Source: Variovorax sp. WS11 (GTDB taxonomy: Bacteria > Pseudomonadota > Gammaproteobacteria > Burkholderiales > Burkholderiaceae_C). From it: 64,000 nucleotides of DNA. Under the pieces are notes generated by a model. It had not been told where the DNA came from and did no database searches. It saw nothing but the letters and a program-made list of their open reading frames with translations. A program made the translations under genes and the position numbers. The stretch lies in the NCBI RefSeq assembly GCF_010499245.1, contig NZ_JAAGOW010000001.1, positions 1,922,001 through 1,986,000 of the forward strand. Reading direction: 5' to 3'. Each line of letters opens with the position of its first letter. Positions within the stretch are counted from its first letter, which is position 1. Shown piece by piece: positions 1 through 8,093 of the stretch.

Positions 1-1
1 C

Positions 2-748
2 GGCGTGCGCACCCGCAGCCTGCGGCCCAGCGTCCCGGTGAACGTGCCGGTCACCATGGCGGTCGGCGTGGCCGCGGCGCGCAGCGCGATCGAGCGCCCC
101 GGCCAGGATCCGCTGGTGCTCGCGATGCTCAGCCGTCTCGACTACGAAAGCCTCAAGGCCAGCCCCGCGCTCAAGCGCGGCGACCGCCAGGTCGGCGTGC
201 TGCTGCGCGAGCCCGCCATGGCCGACCAGCTCGTGCTCATCGATGCCCTGCTGCCGCAAAAGCGCCGGCTCGGCGTGGTGGCGACTGCCGAATCGGAGCC
301 GATCGTGCGCGAGCTGCAGCGCGCCGCCCAGGGCTGGGACCTGCAGGTCGAGTACGCGCCTGATGCCACGTCGCTGGCCTCGGTGCTGCGCGTGCTGGTG
401 CCGCGCAGCGACGCGCTGATGGTGCTGCCCGACCTGATCGGCGACAGCCAGGCCGCCACCCTCTCGGTGCTGCGCGCCGGCGCCACCGCCGGCCTGCCGG
501 TGTTCGGCACCAGCGACGGGCTGGTGCGTTCCGGCGGACTCGCGGCCGCGGTCTCCACGCCCGGGCAGCTCGCGCAGCAGGCGCGCGCGCTCGGCCAGAA
601 GCTGGCCATGGGCCCGGTCGCGGGCGGCGTGCTGGTGGAGGCGGCGACGCCTTCCACGGTGCGCGTCAACGCCACCGTTGCGCGCGGGCTGGGCCTGCGC
701 GTGCCCGAGGAGCGCGAGCTGACCGAGCGGGTGACCGCCGCCCGATGA
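2..748 (+). CDS. ABC-type substrate-binding protein (COG2984-like), 5' truncated
   Basis: The reading frame is open to the left edge, so the N-terminus and any signal peptide lie outside the window. The visible part resembles the C-terminal two-thirds of periplasmic binding proteins of the COG2984/TrpX kind: a VGVLLREP segment opening a Rossmann-like lobe, then FGTSDGLVRSGGLAA and a GQLAQQARALGQKLAMG helix near the end, which match the hinge and last lobe of that family. It ends in an ATGA overlap with the hybrid sensor kinase downstream, so the two are co-translated. The likely role is to present a small ligand to the kinase rather than to feed a transporter, because no permease or ATPase gene is visible here. 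The ligand is unknown. Confidence 0.7.
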   Translation, partial: GVRTRSLRPSVPVNVPVTMAVGVAAARSAIERPGQDPLVLAMLSRLDYESLKASPALKRGDRQVGVLLREPAMADQLVLIDALLPQKRRLGVVATAESEPIVRELQRAAQGWDLQVEYAPDATSLASVLRVLVPRSDALMVLPDLIGDSQAATLSVLRAGATAGLPVFGTSDGLVRSGGLAAAVSTPGQLAQQARALGQKLAMGPVAGGVLVEAATPSTVRVNATVARGLGLRVPEERELTERVTAAR

Positions 749-2739
749 CCCACTCCACCAGCCACGGCCTGGCCTTGCCCACCGCCGCACGCCCCTCCGA
801 ACCCGCCGCCGACGGCCGGGCGGTGGTGGTCGGCGGCAGCCTGCAGCGCGACCTGTTCCGGCTCGGCGTGGTGCCCTGCGCGGCCGTGGCCCTGGCGCTC
901 ACCGCCTGGTTCACCCACAGCCGCCTCGACACGCTGGAAGCCGCCTTCAATGCCGAGGGCCAGGCGGTGGCGCGCCAGGTGGCCGCGATGTCCGACCTGA
1001 GCCTCTATGCCGGCGACCTGCCCGCGCTGCAGAACGTGGCCAACGCGGCCCTGCGCGGCGGCCAGGTCACGCGGGTGGAGATCAGCAACAGCGCCGGCGT
1101 GTTTGTCACTGCCGGCTCCAAGGCCGCGCCCATGGGGCAGTTGCGCATGTTCACCGCGCCGGTGACGCTGCGCGAGGCCTCGAAGGCCAGCGCCTTCGCA
1201 CCCGAGGGTGCGACCGCCGCCGGCGACAAGCCCATCGGCCTGGTGCAGGCCTTCCGCGACACCACGGCCTACGCGCACGAGCGCACGCGCTCGCTGATGG
1301 CGGGCATCGGCATCGCGATGATTGCGCTGATCGCGGCCTGGGCCTGGGTGCGGCACACGGCGCGCACGGTCGCACAGCCGCTGCGCCGCATCTCGCGCAC
1401 CGTGGCCGCGCTGGAGGCCGGCCGCTTCGATGCGCGTTGCAACGTCGTCACGCGCGGCGGCAAGGCGCCGGCCGACGGCGAGGACGAGGCGCGCAGCGGG
1501 CAGCACGAGCTCGCCAACCTCGCGCACGACATCAACCGCCTGGCCGAACGCCTGCAGCGCAACCGCCAGCAGAGCGATGAGCAGGTGCGCGTCGCCACCG
1601 CCGTCGCGCTGCAGCGCATGGCCGAGGCCGAACAGGCCGCACTCTCGCGCGCCCGCTTCCTCGCAGCGGCCAGCCACGACCTGCGCCAGCCCCTGCACGC
1701 CATGGGCCTCTTCATCGACGGCCTGCTGCCCACCGCCAGCGCAACGCAGCGCCCTGCGGTGCTGCGGCTGCAGGAAGGCGCCGAGTTCATGGGCGTGCTG
1801 CTCGACGACCTGCTCGAGATCTCGCGGCTCGACGCGCAGGTGCTGACGCCGGCCATCGGCAACGTCTCGCTGGCGATGCTGTTCGACCAGCTCGGCGCCC
1901 AGCACGCGGCGCGCGCCGCCGCCTCGCAGGTGCGGCTGGTGTGGCGGGACCGCGGGCTCGCGGTGCGCTCCGACCCCGCCCTACTCCTGCGCATCATCGG
2001 CAACCTCGTGGGCAACGCGATCACCCACAGCGGGGCCGAGGGCACGGTGCTGGTGGCGGCGCGGCGCCGCGGCGGGCAGGTGCGCATCGAAGTGCGCGAC
2101 AACGGCGTGGGCATTGCGCCGATTCACCAGGCGCGCATCTTCGAGGAGTTCTACCAGGTCGCGAACACCGAGCGCGATCGCCGTCAGGGCTTCGGCCTCG
2201 GGCTGGCGATCTGCGCCCGCATCGCCGCGCTGCTGGGCACGCGGATCGCGCTGCGCTCGGCGCTGCAGGCCGGCAGCACCTTCTCGCTGGAGCTGCCTGG
2301 CGCCGATCCGCGCGACGTGCCGCCGCCGGCACCGGAGCCGGTGGCCAGCTCGCCGCTGGCCGGGCTGCGCTGCCTGGTGGTGGACGACGATCCGGCCATC
2401 CTCGACGCCACCCGGGCGCTGCTCACGCAATGGGACTGCGAAGTCGAATGCGTGGCCAGCGGCAGCGAAGCGACGCGCCGTCTTGCAGATTCGGAGACGC
2501 GCTTCGACGTGCTGCTGTGCGACCTGCAGCTGGCCGACGCCGAGGACGGCATGGAAGTGATCGAGGCCGCGCGGCGCCTGCAGCCCCACGCGCTCGCGGT
2601 GCTGGTCTCGGGCGCCACGGGGCCCGAGGCGCTGCAGCGGCTGCGGCAGGGCGGCGTCACCCTCCTGACGAAGCCGGTGGCGCCGGCCAAGCTGCGCGCG
2701 CTGCTGTCGACGCGGCGCGCCGGGCGCATGGCTTCCTGA
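745..2739 (+). CDS. Membrane hybrid sensor histidine kinase with C-terminal receiver
   Basis: 664 aa. The order is: transmembrane helix about 38–57, periplasmic sensor about 58–183, second helix about 184–204, HAMP-like linker, dimerisation/phosphoacceptor helix with AASHDLRQPLHA (His311), ATPase domain with N-box GNLVGNAITHSG (about 419–430), G1 DNGVGIAP and G2 GFGLGLAI, then a receiver from about 541 with the acidic pair in VVDDDP and acceptor Asp593, and the conserved Lys in LLTKPV. It overlaps the binding-protein gene by 4 nt (ATGA), suggesting that protein delivers the signal to the periplasmic domain. No separate response regulator is adjacent, so output may pass by phosphorelay to an unlinked partner. 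The family is clear; the stimulus is unknown. Confidence 0.9.
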   Translation: MTHSTSHGLALPTAARPSEPAADGRAVVVGGSLQRDLFRLGVVPCAAVALALTAWFTHSRLDTLEAAFNAEGQAVARQVAAMSDLSLYAGDLPALQNVANAALRGGQVTRVEISNSAGVFVTAGSKAAPMGQLRMFTAPVTLREASKASAFAPEGATAAGDKPIGLVQAFRDTTAYAHERTRSLMAGIGIAMIALIAAWAWVRHTARTVAQPLRRISRTVAALEAGRFDARCNVVTRGGKAPADGEDEARSGQHELANLAHDINRLAERLQRNRQQSDEQVRVATAVALQRMAEAEQAALSRARFLAAASHDLRQPLHAMGLFIDGLLPTASATQRPAVLRLQEGAEFMGVLLDDLLEISRLDAQVLTPAIGNVSLAMLFDQLGAQHAARAAASQVRLVWRDRGLAVRSDPALLLRIIGNLVGNAITHSGAEGTVLVAARRRGGQVRIEVRDNGVGIAPIHQARIFEEFYQVANTERDRRQGFGLGLAICARIAALLGTRIALRSALQAGSTFSLELPGADPRDVPPPAPEPVASSPLAGLRCLVVDDDPAILDATRALLTQWDCEVECVASGSEATRRLADSETRFDVLLCDLQLADAEDGMEVIEAARRLQPHALAVLVSGATGPEALQRLRQGGVTLLTKPVAPAKLRALLSTRRAGRMAS

Positions 2740-2794
2740 GCCGGTCCTCAGGTCTGTCGCGTCACTCGAGCTGCCGCGTGGTCGCTCGAGGTTT

Positions 2795-2814
2795 GCCATG
2801 TCCAAGGACATGGC
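2795..2814. promoter_or_regulatory. Perfect 9-bp inverted repeat upstream of lysR-type gene
   Basis: Arms GCCATGTCC and GGACATGGC are separated by AA, ending 35 bases before the LysR-type start at 2850. The 110-bp gap between the hybrid kinase and this gene is otherwise plain. Position and symmetry fit an autoregulatory operator, which LysR-type proteins commonly have, but no promoter boxes are obvious. Confidence 0.4.
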
Positions 2815-2849
2815 GTCCCCGAACCCGGCGCTCCGCATAATCCCCGCCG

Positions 2850-3809
2850 ATGGACCGCCTCAAGCAGCTCGAATCCTTCGTCGCGATCGCCACCCGCGGC
2901 AGCCTCACGGCCGCCGCCAAGGCCGAGGGCGTGGCGCCGGCGATCATGGGCCGGCGCCTCGACGCACTGGAGGAGCGGCTGGGCGTCAAGCTGCTGGTGC
3001 GCACCACGCGCCGCATCACTCTCACCCACGAGGGCAGCGCCTTCCTCGAGGACTGCCAGCGCCTGCTGGTGGAGCTCGCCAATGCCGAGGCCAGCGTGAG
3101 CGCGGGCGGGGTCAAGGCCAGCGGCCACCTGCGGGTGACGGCGCCGGCGGGCTTCGGCCGGCGCCACGTGGCGCCGCTGGTGCCGCGCTTCCACCACCTG
3201 CATCCCGAGGTGACGATCTCGCTGAACCTGAGCGACCGCGTGATCGACGTGGCCGGCGAGAGCTATGACTGCGCGGTGCGCGTGGGCGACCTGCCCGATT
3301 CCTCGCTGGTCAGCATGCGCCTAGCCGACAACCGCCGCCGCTGCGTGGCCACGCCGGAATTCATCCGCCGGCACGGCGCGCCGCGCCATCCCAACGAGCT
3401 GGCGCGCTTCGCCTGCCTGACGCTCTCCAGCGATGCCTCGCAGACCCGCGGCTGGGCCTTTCGGGTGCCCGGCGCCAACGGCGAGCATGAGGTCATCTAC
3501 CTGCGCCCCACCGGCCCGCTGGACTGCTCCGACGGCCAGGTGCTGCACGACTGGTGCCTGGCCGGCCACGGCATCGCCTGGCGCAGCACCTGGGAGGTGG
3601 AGGCCGAGATCGATGCCGGCCTGCTGGTCCCGCTGCTCGACGATTTCGCGGCGCCGCCCAACGGCATCTATGCCGTCTTTCCCCAGCGCAAGCACCTGGC
3701 GCTGCGGGTGCGGCTGTGGCTGGATTTTTTGAAGGCGCAATATGCACGGCCGGAGTTCTGGGGCGGCACAATCGCTGCGCCTGCGACTTCCCCGGAAAAA
3801 ACAAGATGA
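2850..3809 (+). CDS. LysR-type transcriptional regulator
   Basis: 319 aa, the usual family length. The N-terminal winged helix-turn-helix is plain (residues 1–60, with SLTAAAKAEGVAPAIMGRRL as the recognition region), followed by an effector-binding domain starting near RVTAPAGFGRRHVAPLVPRF (about 92). It belongs to the subgroup typified by DNA-binding regulators of small transporters and oxidoreductases, but no inducer can be read from sequence. Its stop overlaps the next start (ATGA at 3806–3809), so it shares a transcript with the DUF2214 membrane protein. An inverted repeat 35 bp upstream may be its own binding site. Confidence 0.9.
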   Translation: MDRLKQLESFVAIATRGSLTAAAKAEGVAPAIMGRRLDALEERLGVKLLVRTTRRITLTHEGSAFLEDCQRLLVELANAEASVSAGGVKASGHLRVTAPAGFGRRHVAPLVPRFHHLHPEVTISLNLSDRVIDVAGESYDCAVRVGDLPDSSLVSMRLADNRRRCVATPEFIRRHGAPRHPNELARFACLTLSSDASQTRGWAFRVPGANGEHEVIYLRPTGPLDCSDGQVLHDWCLAGHGIAWRSTWEVEAEIDAGLLVPLLDDFAAPPNGIYAVFPQRKHLALRVRLWLDFLKAQYARPEFWGGTIAAPATSPEKTR

Positions 3810-4264
3810 CCCTCGAAGCGATCCTTGCGTACGTGCATTTCCTGGCCATCCTCACGATGGTGGTCTTCATCTCGAGCGAGGCCGCGCTGTGCCGCGTGGA
3901 ATGGCTCAATGCAGCGGCGGTCGAGCGCATCGCCAAGGTGGACATGGTCTACGGCATCTCAGCCATCGCCGTGCTCGCCACCGGCCTGGCGCGCACCTGG
4001 TGGGGCATGAAGGGCACCGCCTGGTACTGGACCAACCCGCTGCTGCACGTGAAGCTGGGGCTCTTCATCATCGTCGGCGTGCTTTCGATCTTCCCGACGC
4101 TCACGTATTTCCGCTGGCGCAAGGCAGTGCGCTCCAGCGGCTCGCTGCCCGATGCGGCGGATGTCAAGAAGACGCGCAAGCTGGTGATGATCCAGGCGCA
4201 CCTGATCGCGCTGATCCCGCTGGTGGCCGTGTTCCTGGCGCGCGGCTTCGGGGCAAGGGGCTAG
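3806..4264 (+). CDS. DUF2214-family four-helix membrane protein
   Basis: 152 aa, starting at the ATG inside the ATGA overlap with the LysR gene. It is nearly all membrane: helices about 5–25, 45–65, 80–100 and 128–147, with AYVHFLAILTMVVFISSE at the N-terminus and a conserved TGLARTWWGMKGTAWYW loop. This pattern matches DUF2214 proteins of proteobacteria, whose function is unknown. Only 2 nt separate its stop from the start of the spermidine-synthase-like gene, so lysR, this gene and the next probably form one operon. Confidence 0.75.
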   Translation: MTLEAILAYVHFLAILTMVVFISSEAALCRVEWLNAAAVERIAKVDMVYGISAIAVLATGLARTWWGMKGTAWYWTNPLLHVKLGLFIIVGVLSIFPTLTYFRWRKAVRSSGSLPDAADVKKTRKLVMIQAHLIALIPLVAVFLARGFGARG

Positions 4265-4266
4265 CC

Positions 4267-6306
4267 GTGCAGCCGGCGTCCATCAAGGCGCTGTTCGCCG
4301 GCACCATCTTCCTCAGCGCCTTCCTGCTGTTCCTGGTGCAGCCGCTGGTCGCCAAGCAGATCCTGCCCTGGTTCGGCGGCTCGGCGGCGGTGTGGTCGGT
4401 CTGCATGGTGTTCTTCCAGGTCGCGCTGCTGGCCGGCTACGCCTATGCCGACTGGATCTCCCGCCGGCTGCAGCCGCGCACGCAGGCGAAGGTGCATGGC
4501 GCGCTGCTGCTGGCCAGCCTGGCCTTCATGCCGGTGCTGGCCGACGCGTCCTGGAAGCCCGGCGGCGGCGAGGAGCCGACGCTGCGCATCCTCGGCCTGC
4601 TGGTCGCGACCATCGGGCTGCCCTACTTCCTGCTGTCCACCACCGGGCCGCTGGTGCAGGCCTGGATCACGCGCACGCCGTGGGGCGCGCAGGTGTACCG
4701 CTACTTCTCGCTGTCCAACCTGGCCTCGCTGGCGGCGCTGCTCTGCTACCCCGTGCTGATCGAGCCGCACAGCACGGTGCAGCAGCAGGCCTGGGCCTGG
4801 TCGGCGGGCTACGGCGTGTTCGTGCTGCTGTGCAGCGCCACCGCGTTCTACGTCGCCGGGCGCTGGCCGGCGGCGATCCAGGTCGTGGCGCCGTCCGGCG
4901 ACGCGCCGGCGCCCGCGGCCAGCCCGGAGACGAAGCCGCGCCTCATCGACCAGCTGCTGTGGCTGCTGCTGCCGGCGCTCGGCTCCTGGCTGCTGCTGGC
5001 CGTCACCAACCATGTCACGCAGAACGTGGCGCCGGTGCCCTTCCTCTGGGTGCTGCCGCTGTCGGTCTACCTGCTGACCTTCATCCTCAGTTTCGAAAGC
5101 GACCGCTGGTACCGCCGTGCGGTGGTCCTGCCGCTCACGGCCGCGATGCTGGCGCTGTGCGCCTACGGACTGCAGGACAGCATCGGCTCGCACCTGCGCA
5201 CCGGCCTGCCGATCTACCTGGTCGGGCTGTTCCTGCTGTGCCTGTGCCTGCACGGCGAGACGGCGCGCCTGCGTCCGGGGCCGTCGTACCTCACGCGCTT
5301 CTACCTGATGCTCTCGCTGGGCGGCGCGGCCGGCGGTGCGCTGGTCGGCCTGGTCGCGCCCCATGTGCTGCCGACCTTCTACGAGCTGGGCATCGGCCTG
5401 GTGCTGTGCGCGCTCGCCGCGGCACTGGTGTGGCGCCACCGGCGCATGGGGGTGCTTGCATCGCTGGCGATGGCGGCCTGCTGCGGCTGGTTCCTGGCCG
5501 AGGAGCTGCGCGACGACGCGCGCGCCAGGCGCATGGACCGCAACTTCTACGGCGCGATGATGGTGGTGGACTCGGGCATCCTGCCCGACGACCGGGTGCG
5601 GCGCCTCTACCACGGCGCGACGCTGCACGGCGAGCAGTACCTGTCGCCCGCGAACCGCCGCTGGCCCGGCTCCTACTACAGCAGCAGCTCCGGCGTCGGC
5701 CGCGCGATCGAGGCGGCGCCGGCCGGCCCGCGCCGCGTGGGGCTCATCGGCCTGGGCGCGGGCACGCTGGCCGCCTACGGCCGGCCGGGGGACGTCTACC
5801 GCGTCTACGAGATCAACCCGCGCGTCTTCGATCTGGCCGACACGGAGTTCAGCTACCTGCGCGACAGCGACGCGCGCATCGAGCGCGTGCTCGCCGACGC
5901 CCGCCTGGCGCTCGAACGCGAAGCGCCGCAGGGCTTCGACGTGCTGGCCGTGGACGCCTTCTCGGCCGACTCGGTGCCGGCGCACCTGCTGACGGTGCAG
6001 GCCATGGACATCTACCTGCGCCACATGAAGCCCGGCGGCGTCATCGCCTTCCATGTCTCCAACCGCTACCTCCGTCTCGACACCGTGGTGGCGAAGCTGG
6101 CGCAGGTGCGCGGCCTGCACACGGCGCTGATCGACGACACGCCGGACGAAGTCGATGTCGAGCGCAGCATCTGGATGCTGGTGGCGCGCGATCCGCAGGC
6201 GCTCGAGCGCGAGCCGGTGCGCAGCGCCGCCACGCAGCACGAGGCGGCCGCGGACCTGGCGCCGTGGACCGACGACTTCAACAACCTGTTCAGCGTGCTC
6301 AGGTAG
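4267..6306 (+). CDS. Fused membrane protein with spermidine-synthase-like C-terminal domain
   Basis: 679 aa from a GTG start two bases after the DUF2214 stop. Residues about 1–430 form roughly ten hydrophobic helices, opening with IFLSAFLLFLVQPLVAKQIL. The rest is a Rossmann methyltransferase fold of the spermidine synthase type: GLIGLGAGTLAAYGRPGD at about 492 is the nucleotide/SAM-type loop and LAVDAFSADSVPAHLL at about 559 holds the conserved Asp-Ala-Phe patch. Such fusions are widespread and usually annotated as fused MFS/spermidine synthase. Polyamine synthesis is not proven, because adjacent polyamine genes (speD, speA) are missing. A short GCCCG/CGGGC hairpin follows at 6325–6338. Confidence 0.75.
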   Translation: MQPASIKALFAGTIFLSAFLLFLVQPLVAKQILPWFGGSAAVWSVCMVFFQVALLAGYAYADWISRRLQPRTQAKVHGALLLASLAFMPVLADASWKPGGGEEPTLRILGLLVATIGLPYFLLSTTGPLVQAWITRTPWGAQVYRYFSLSNLASLAALLCYPVLIEPHSTVQQQAWAWSAGYGVFVLLCSATAFYVAGRWPAAIQVVAPSGDAPAPAASPETKPRLIDQLLWLLLPALGSWLLLAVTNHVTQNVAPVPFLWVLPLSVYLLTFILSFESDRWYRRAVVLPLTAAMLALCAYGLQDSIGSHLRTGLPIYLVGLFLLCLCLHGETARLRPGPSYLTRFYLMLSLGGAAGGALVGLVAPHVLPTFYELGIGLVLCALAAALVWRHRRMGVLASLAMAACCGWFLAEELRDDARARRMDRNFYGAMMVVDSGILPDDRVRRLYHGATLHGEQYLSPANRRWPGSYYSSSSGVGRAIEAAPAGPRRVGLIGLGAGTLAAYGRPGDVYRVYEINPRVFDLADTEFSYLRDSDARIERVLADARLALEREAPQGFDVLAVDAFSADSVPAHLLTVQAMDIYLRHMKPGGVIAFHVSNRYLRLDTVVAKLAQVRGLHTALIDDTPDEVDVERSIWMLVARDPQALEREPVRSAATQHEAAADLAPWTDDFNNLFSVLR

Positions 6307-6457
6307 GACGCGCCGCGTTGCTCTGCCCGATTGCGGGCATTAGTCACACGAGGCTGCGCTATCGAAGGTCCTGCGCCCCGGCCTTGCGTCTTGCCGGGAT
6401 ATAACCCCGCGCAGCGCCAACAACCAACTTCCATCCGCTGCGCTCGCGGGAGGCCCC

Positions 6458-8080
6458 ATGAGAAAAACCAAAAGCGGGCAACGGCTGCGCGCTCGGATGT
6501 TCCTGATCTTCGCGGCCATCTCGGCTGCCGTCCCTGCCGTCCCTGCCGTTCAGGCAGCGGAAGAGGCCGCCAGCAGCGGACCACGATTTGCCATTGCCCG
6601 CTTCGCCGTGGAGGGCAACAGCCTGCTGCCCGGCGCAGAAGTCGAACACGTGCTCGCTCCTTTTGCAGGGCCGGCACGCAACTTCGGCGACCTGCGGCGC
6701 GCGGTCGAAGCTTTGCAACAGGCCTACCGCCGGCGCGGCTACAGCGTGGTCCTGGTGCAATTGCCCGAACAGGAGCTCGCCCACGGCGTGGTGCGCGTCA
6801 AGGTGATCGAGCCGCGCATCGGCCGCGTCACGGTGGAGGGCAACCAGGGCTTCTCGACCGCCAACATCCGCGCCAGCCTGCCGGCACTGAAGGAAGGCGC
6901 CACCCCCAACATCCGCGACATCTCGGCGAGCCTGCAGGTGGCCAACACCAACCCCGCCAAGCAGACCACGCTGGCGCTGCAGGGTGCCGAGCAGCCCGAC
7001 CAGGTCGACGCCGTGGTCCGCGTGGCCGAAGACAAGCCCTGGCGGATCGGCCTGGCCGCCGACAACACCGGCAACGCCGACATCGGCCGCACGCGCCTGA
7101 GCACGCTCTTCCAGCACGCCAACCTCTTTGGCCTGGACCACGTCGCGAGCCTGCAGTACGTCACCTCCGCCGAAAAGCCGTCGAAGCTGAGCGTGTTCGG
7201 CGCGGGCTACCACGTGCCGCTGTATGGGCTGGGCGATTCGCTGGATTTCTTCGCCAGCCATTCGGACGTGAACTCCGGCACGCTGACGGCCGGCGTGCTG
7301 CCTCTGCAGGTCAGCGGCAAGGGAACGGTGCTGGGCGCGCGCTACAACCAGAGCCTGCCGCAATGGGGCGACCTGAGCTCCACCCTGATCTACGGCATCG
7401 ACTGGCGGGCCTACAAGAACGACATCGAGCTCGAGGGCGCGCAGCTGGGCGGCGAGGTCACGGTCCATCCGCTGTCGCTCGGCTATTCGGGCCAGTTGGC
7501 GCTGCCCGATGCGGTGCTCGGGCTCCAGCTCACGGGCCTGCAGAACATTCCCGGCGGATCGAACGGCGGCAGCGAGGACTTCGCCCGCCAGCGCGCCGGC
7601 GCCTCGGCCAGCTACCGCATCCTGCGCTACGGCGCTGCCTACAGCCGGCGGCTGGCGGACGATTGGCAGCTGCGCCTGCAGTTCAACGGCCAGGCCACCC
7701 GCTCGGCACTCGTTCCCGGCGAGCAGTTCGGCGCCGGTGGCGCAAGCTCGGTGCGTGGCTTCCTGGAGCGCGAGGTCGCCGGCGACCAGGGCCAGTTCGC
7801 CAGCGTGGAATTCCAGACGCCCAACTGGTGCCCGGCCACGGGTGCCTTCGTGGTGCAGTGCCGCGCGCTGGCCTTCGTGGACGCCGCCCACGTGTCGCGC
7901 AACAAGGCGCTGCCCGGCGAAGAGAAGCGCACGTCCATCTCCAGCGCGGGCCTGGGGCTGCGCTTCGCCATGGACCGGCGCGCCAGCCTGCAAGTGGACT
8001 ACGCCCGCGTGCTCGACGGCGGTGGCGTGCGCGCGTCCGGCGACAGCCGGGTGCATGTCGCCCTGTCGGTTTCCTACTGA
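6458..8080 (+). CDS. TpsB outer-membrane transporter (ShlB/FhaC/HecB family)
   Basis: 540 aa. Signal peptide about 1–33, then a POTRA_2 domain starting at FAIARFAVEGNSLLPG with the characteristic FGDLRRAVEALQQAYRRRGY helix, and a second POTRA-like stretch (IGRVTVEGNQGFS). The remainder, about 200–540, is a 16-strand beta-barrel of the Omp85 superfamily ending in an aromatic residue (ALSVSY), as outer-membrane barrels do. It should secrete the TpsA protein encoded 13 bp downstream. The short duplication GCCGTCCCT in the signal-peptide region is the only local oddity. A 150-bp gap precedes the gene with no recognisable promoter box. Confidence 0.92.
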   Translation: MRKTKSGQRLRARMFLIFAAISAAVPAVPAVQAAEEAASSGPRFAIARFAVEGNSLLPGAEVEHVLAPFAGPARNFGDLRRAVEALQQAYRRRGYSVVLVQLPEQELAHGVVRVKVIEPRIGRVTVEGNQGFSTANIRASLPALKEGATPNIRDISASLQVANTNPAKQTTLALQGAEQPDQVDAVVRVAEDKPWRIGLAADNTGNADIGRTRLSTLFQHANLFGLDHVASLQYVTSAEKPSKLSVFGAGYHVPLYGLGDSLDFFASHSDVNSGTLTAGVLPLQVSGKGTVLGARYNQSLPQWGDLSSTLIYGIDWRAYKNDIELEGAQLGGEVTVHPLSLGYSGQLALPDAVLGLQLTGLQNIPGGSNGGSEDFARQRAGASASYRILRYGAAYSRRLADDWQLRLQFNGQATRSALVPGEQFGAGGASSVRGFLEREVAGDQGQFASVEFQTPNWCPATGAFVVQCRALAFVDAAHVSRNKALPGEEKRTSISSAGLGLRFAMDRRASLQVDYARVLDGGGVRASGDSRVHVALSVSY

Positions 8081-8093
8081 CGCCGAGGAAAAA

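Noticed and set aside
4261..6240. Minus-strand open frame opposite the spermidine-synthase-like gene
   Set aside because: Low-complexity Gln/Arg/His/Ala composition and no ribosome site; the plus strand carries a clear family.
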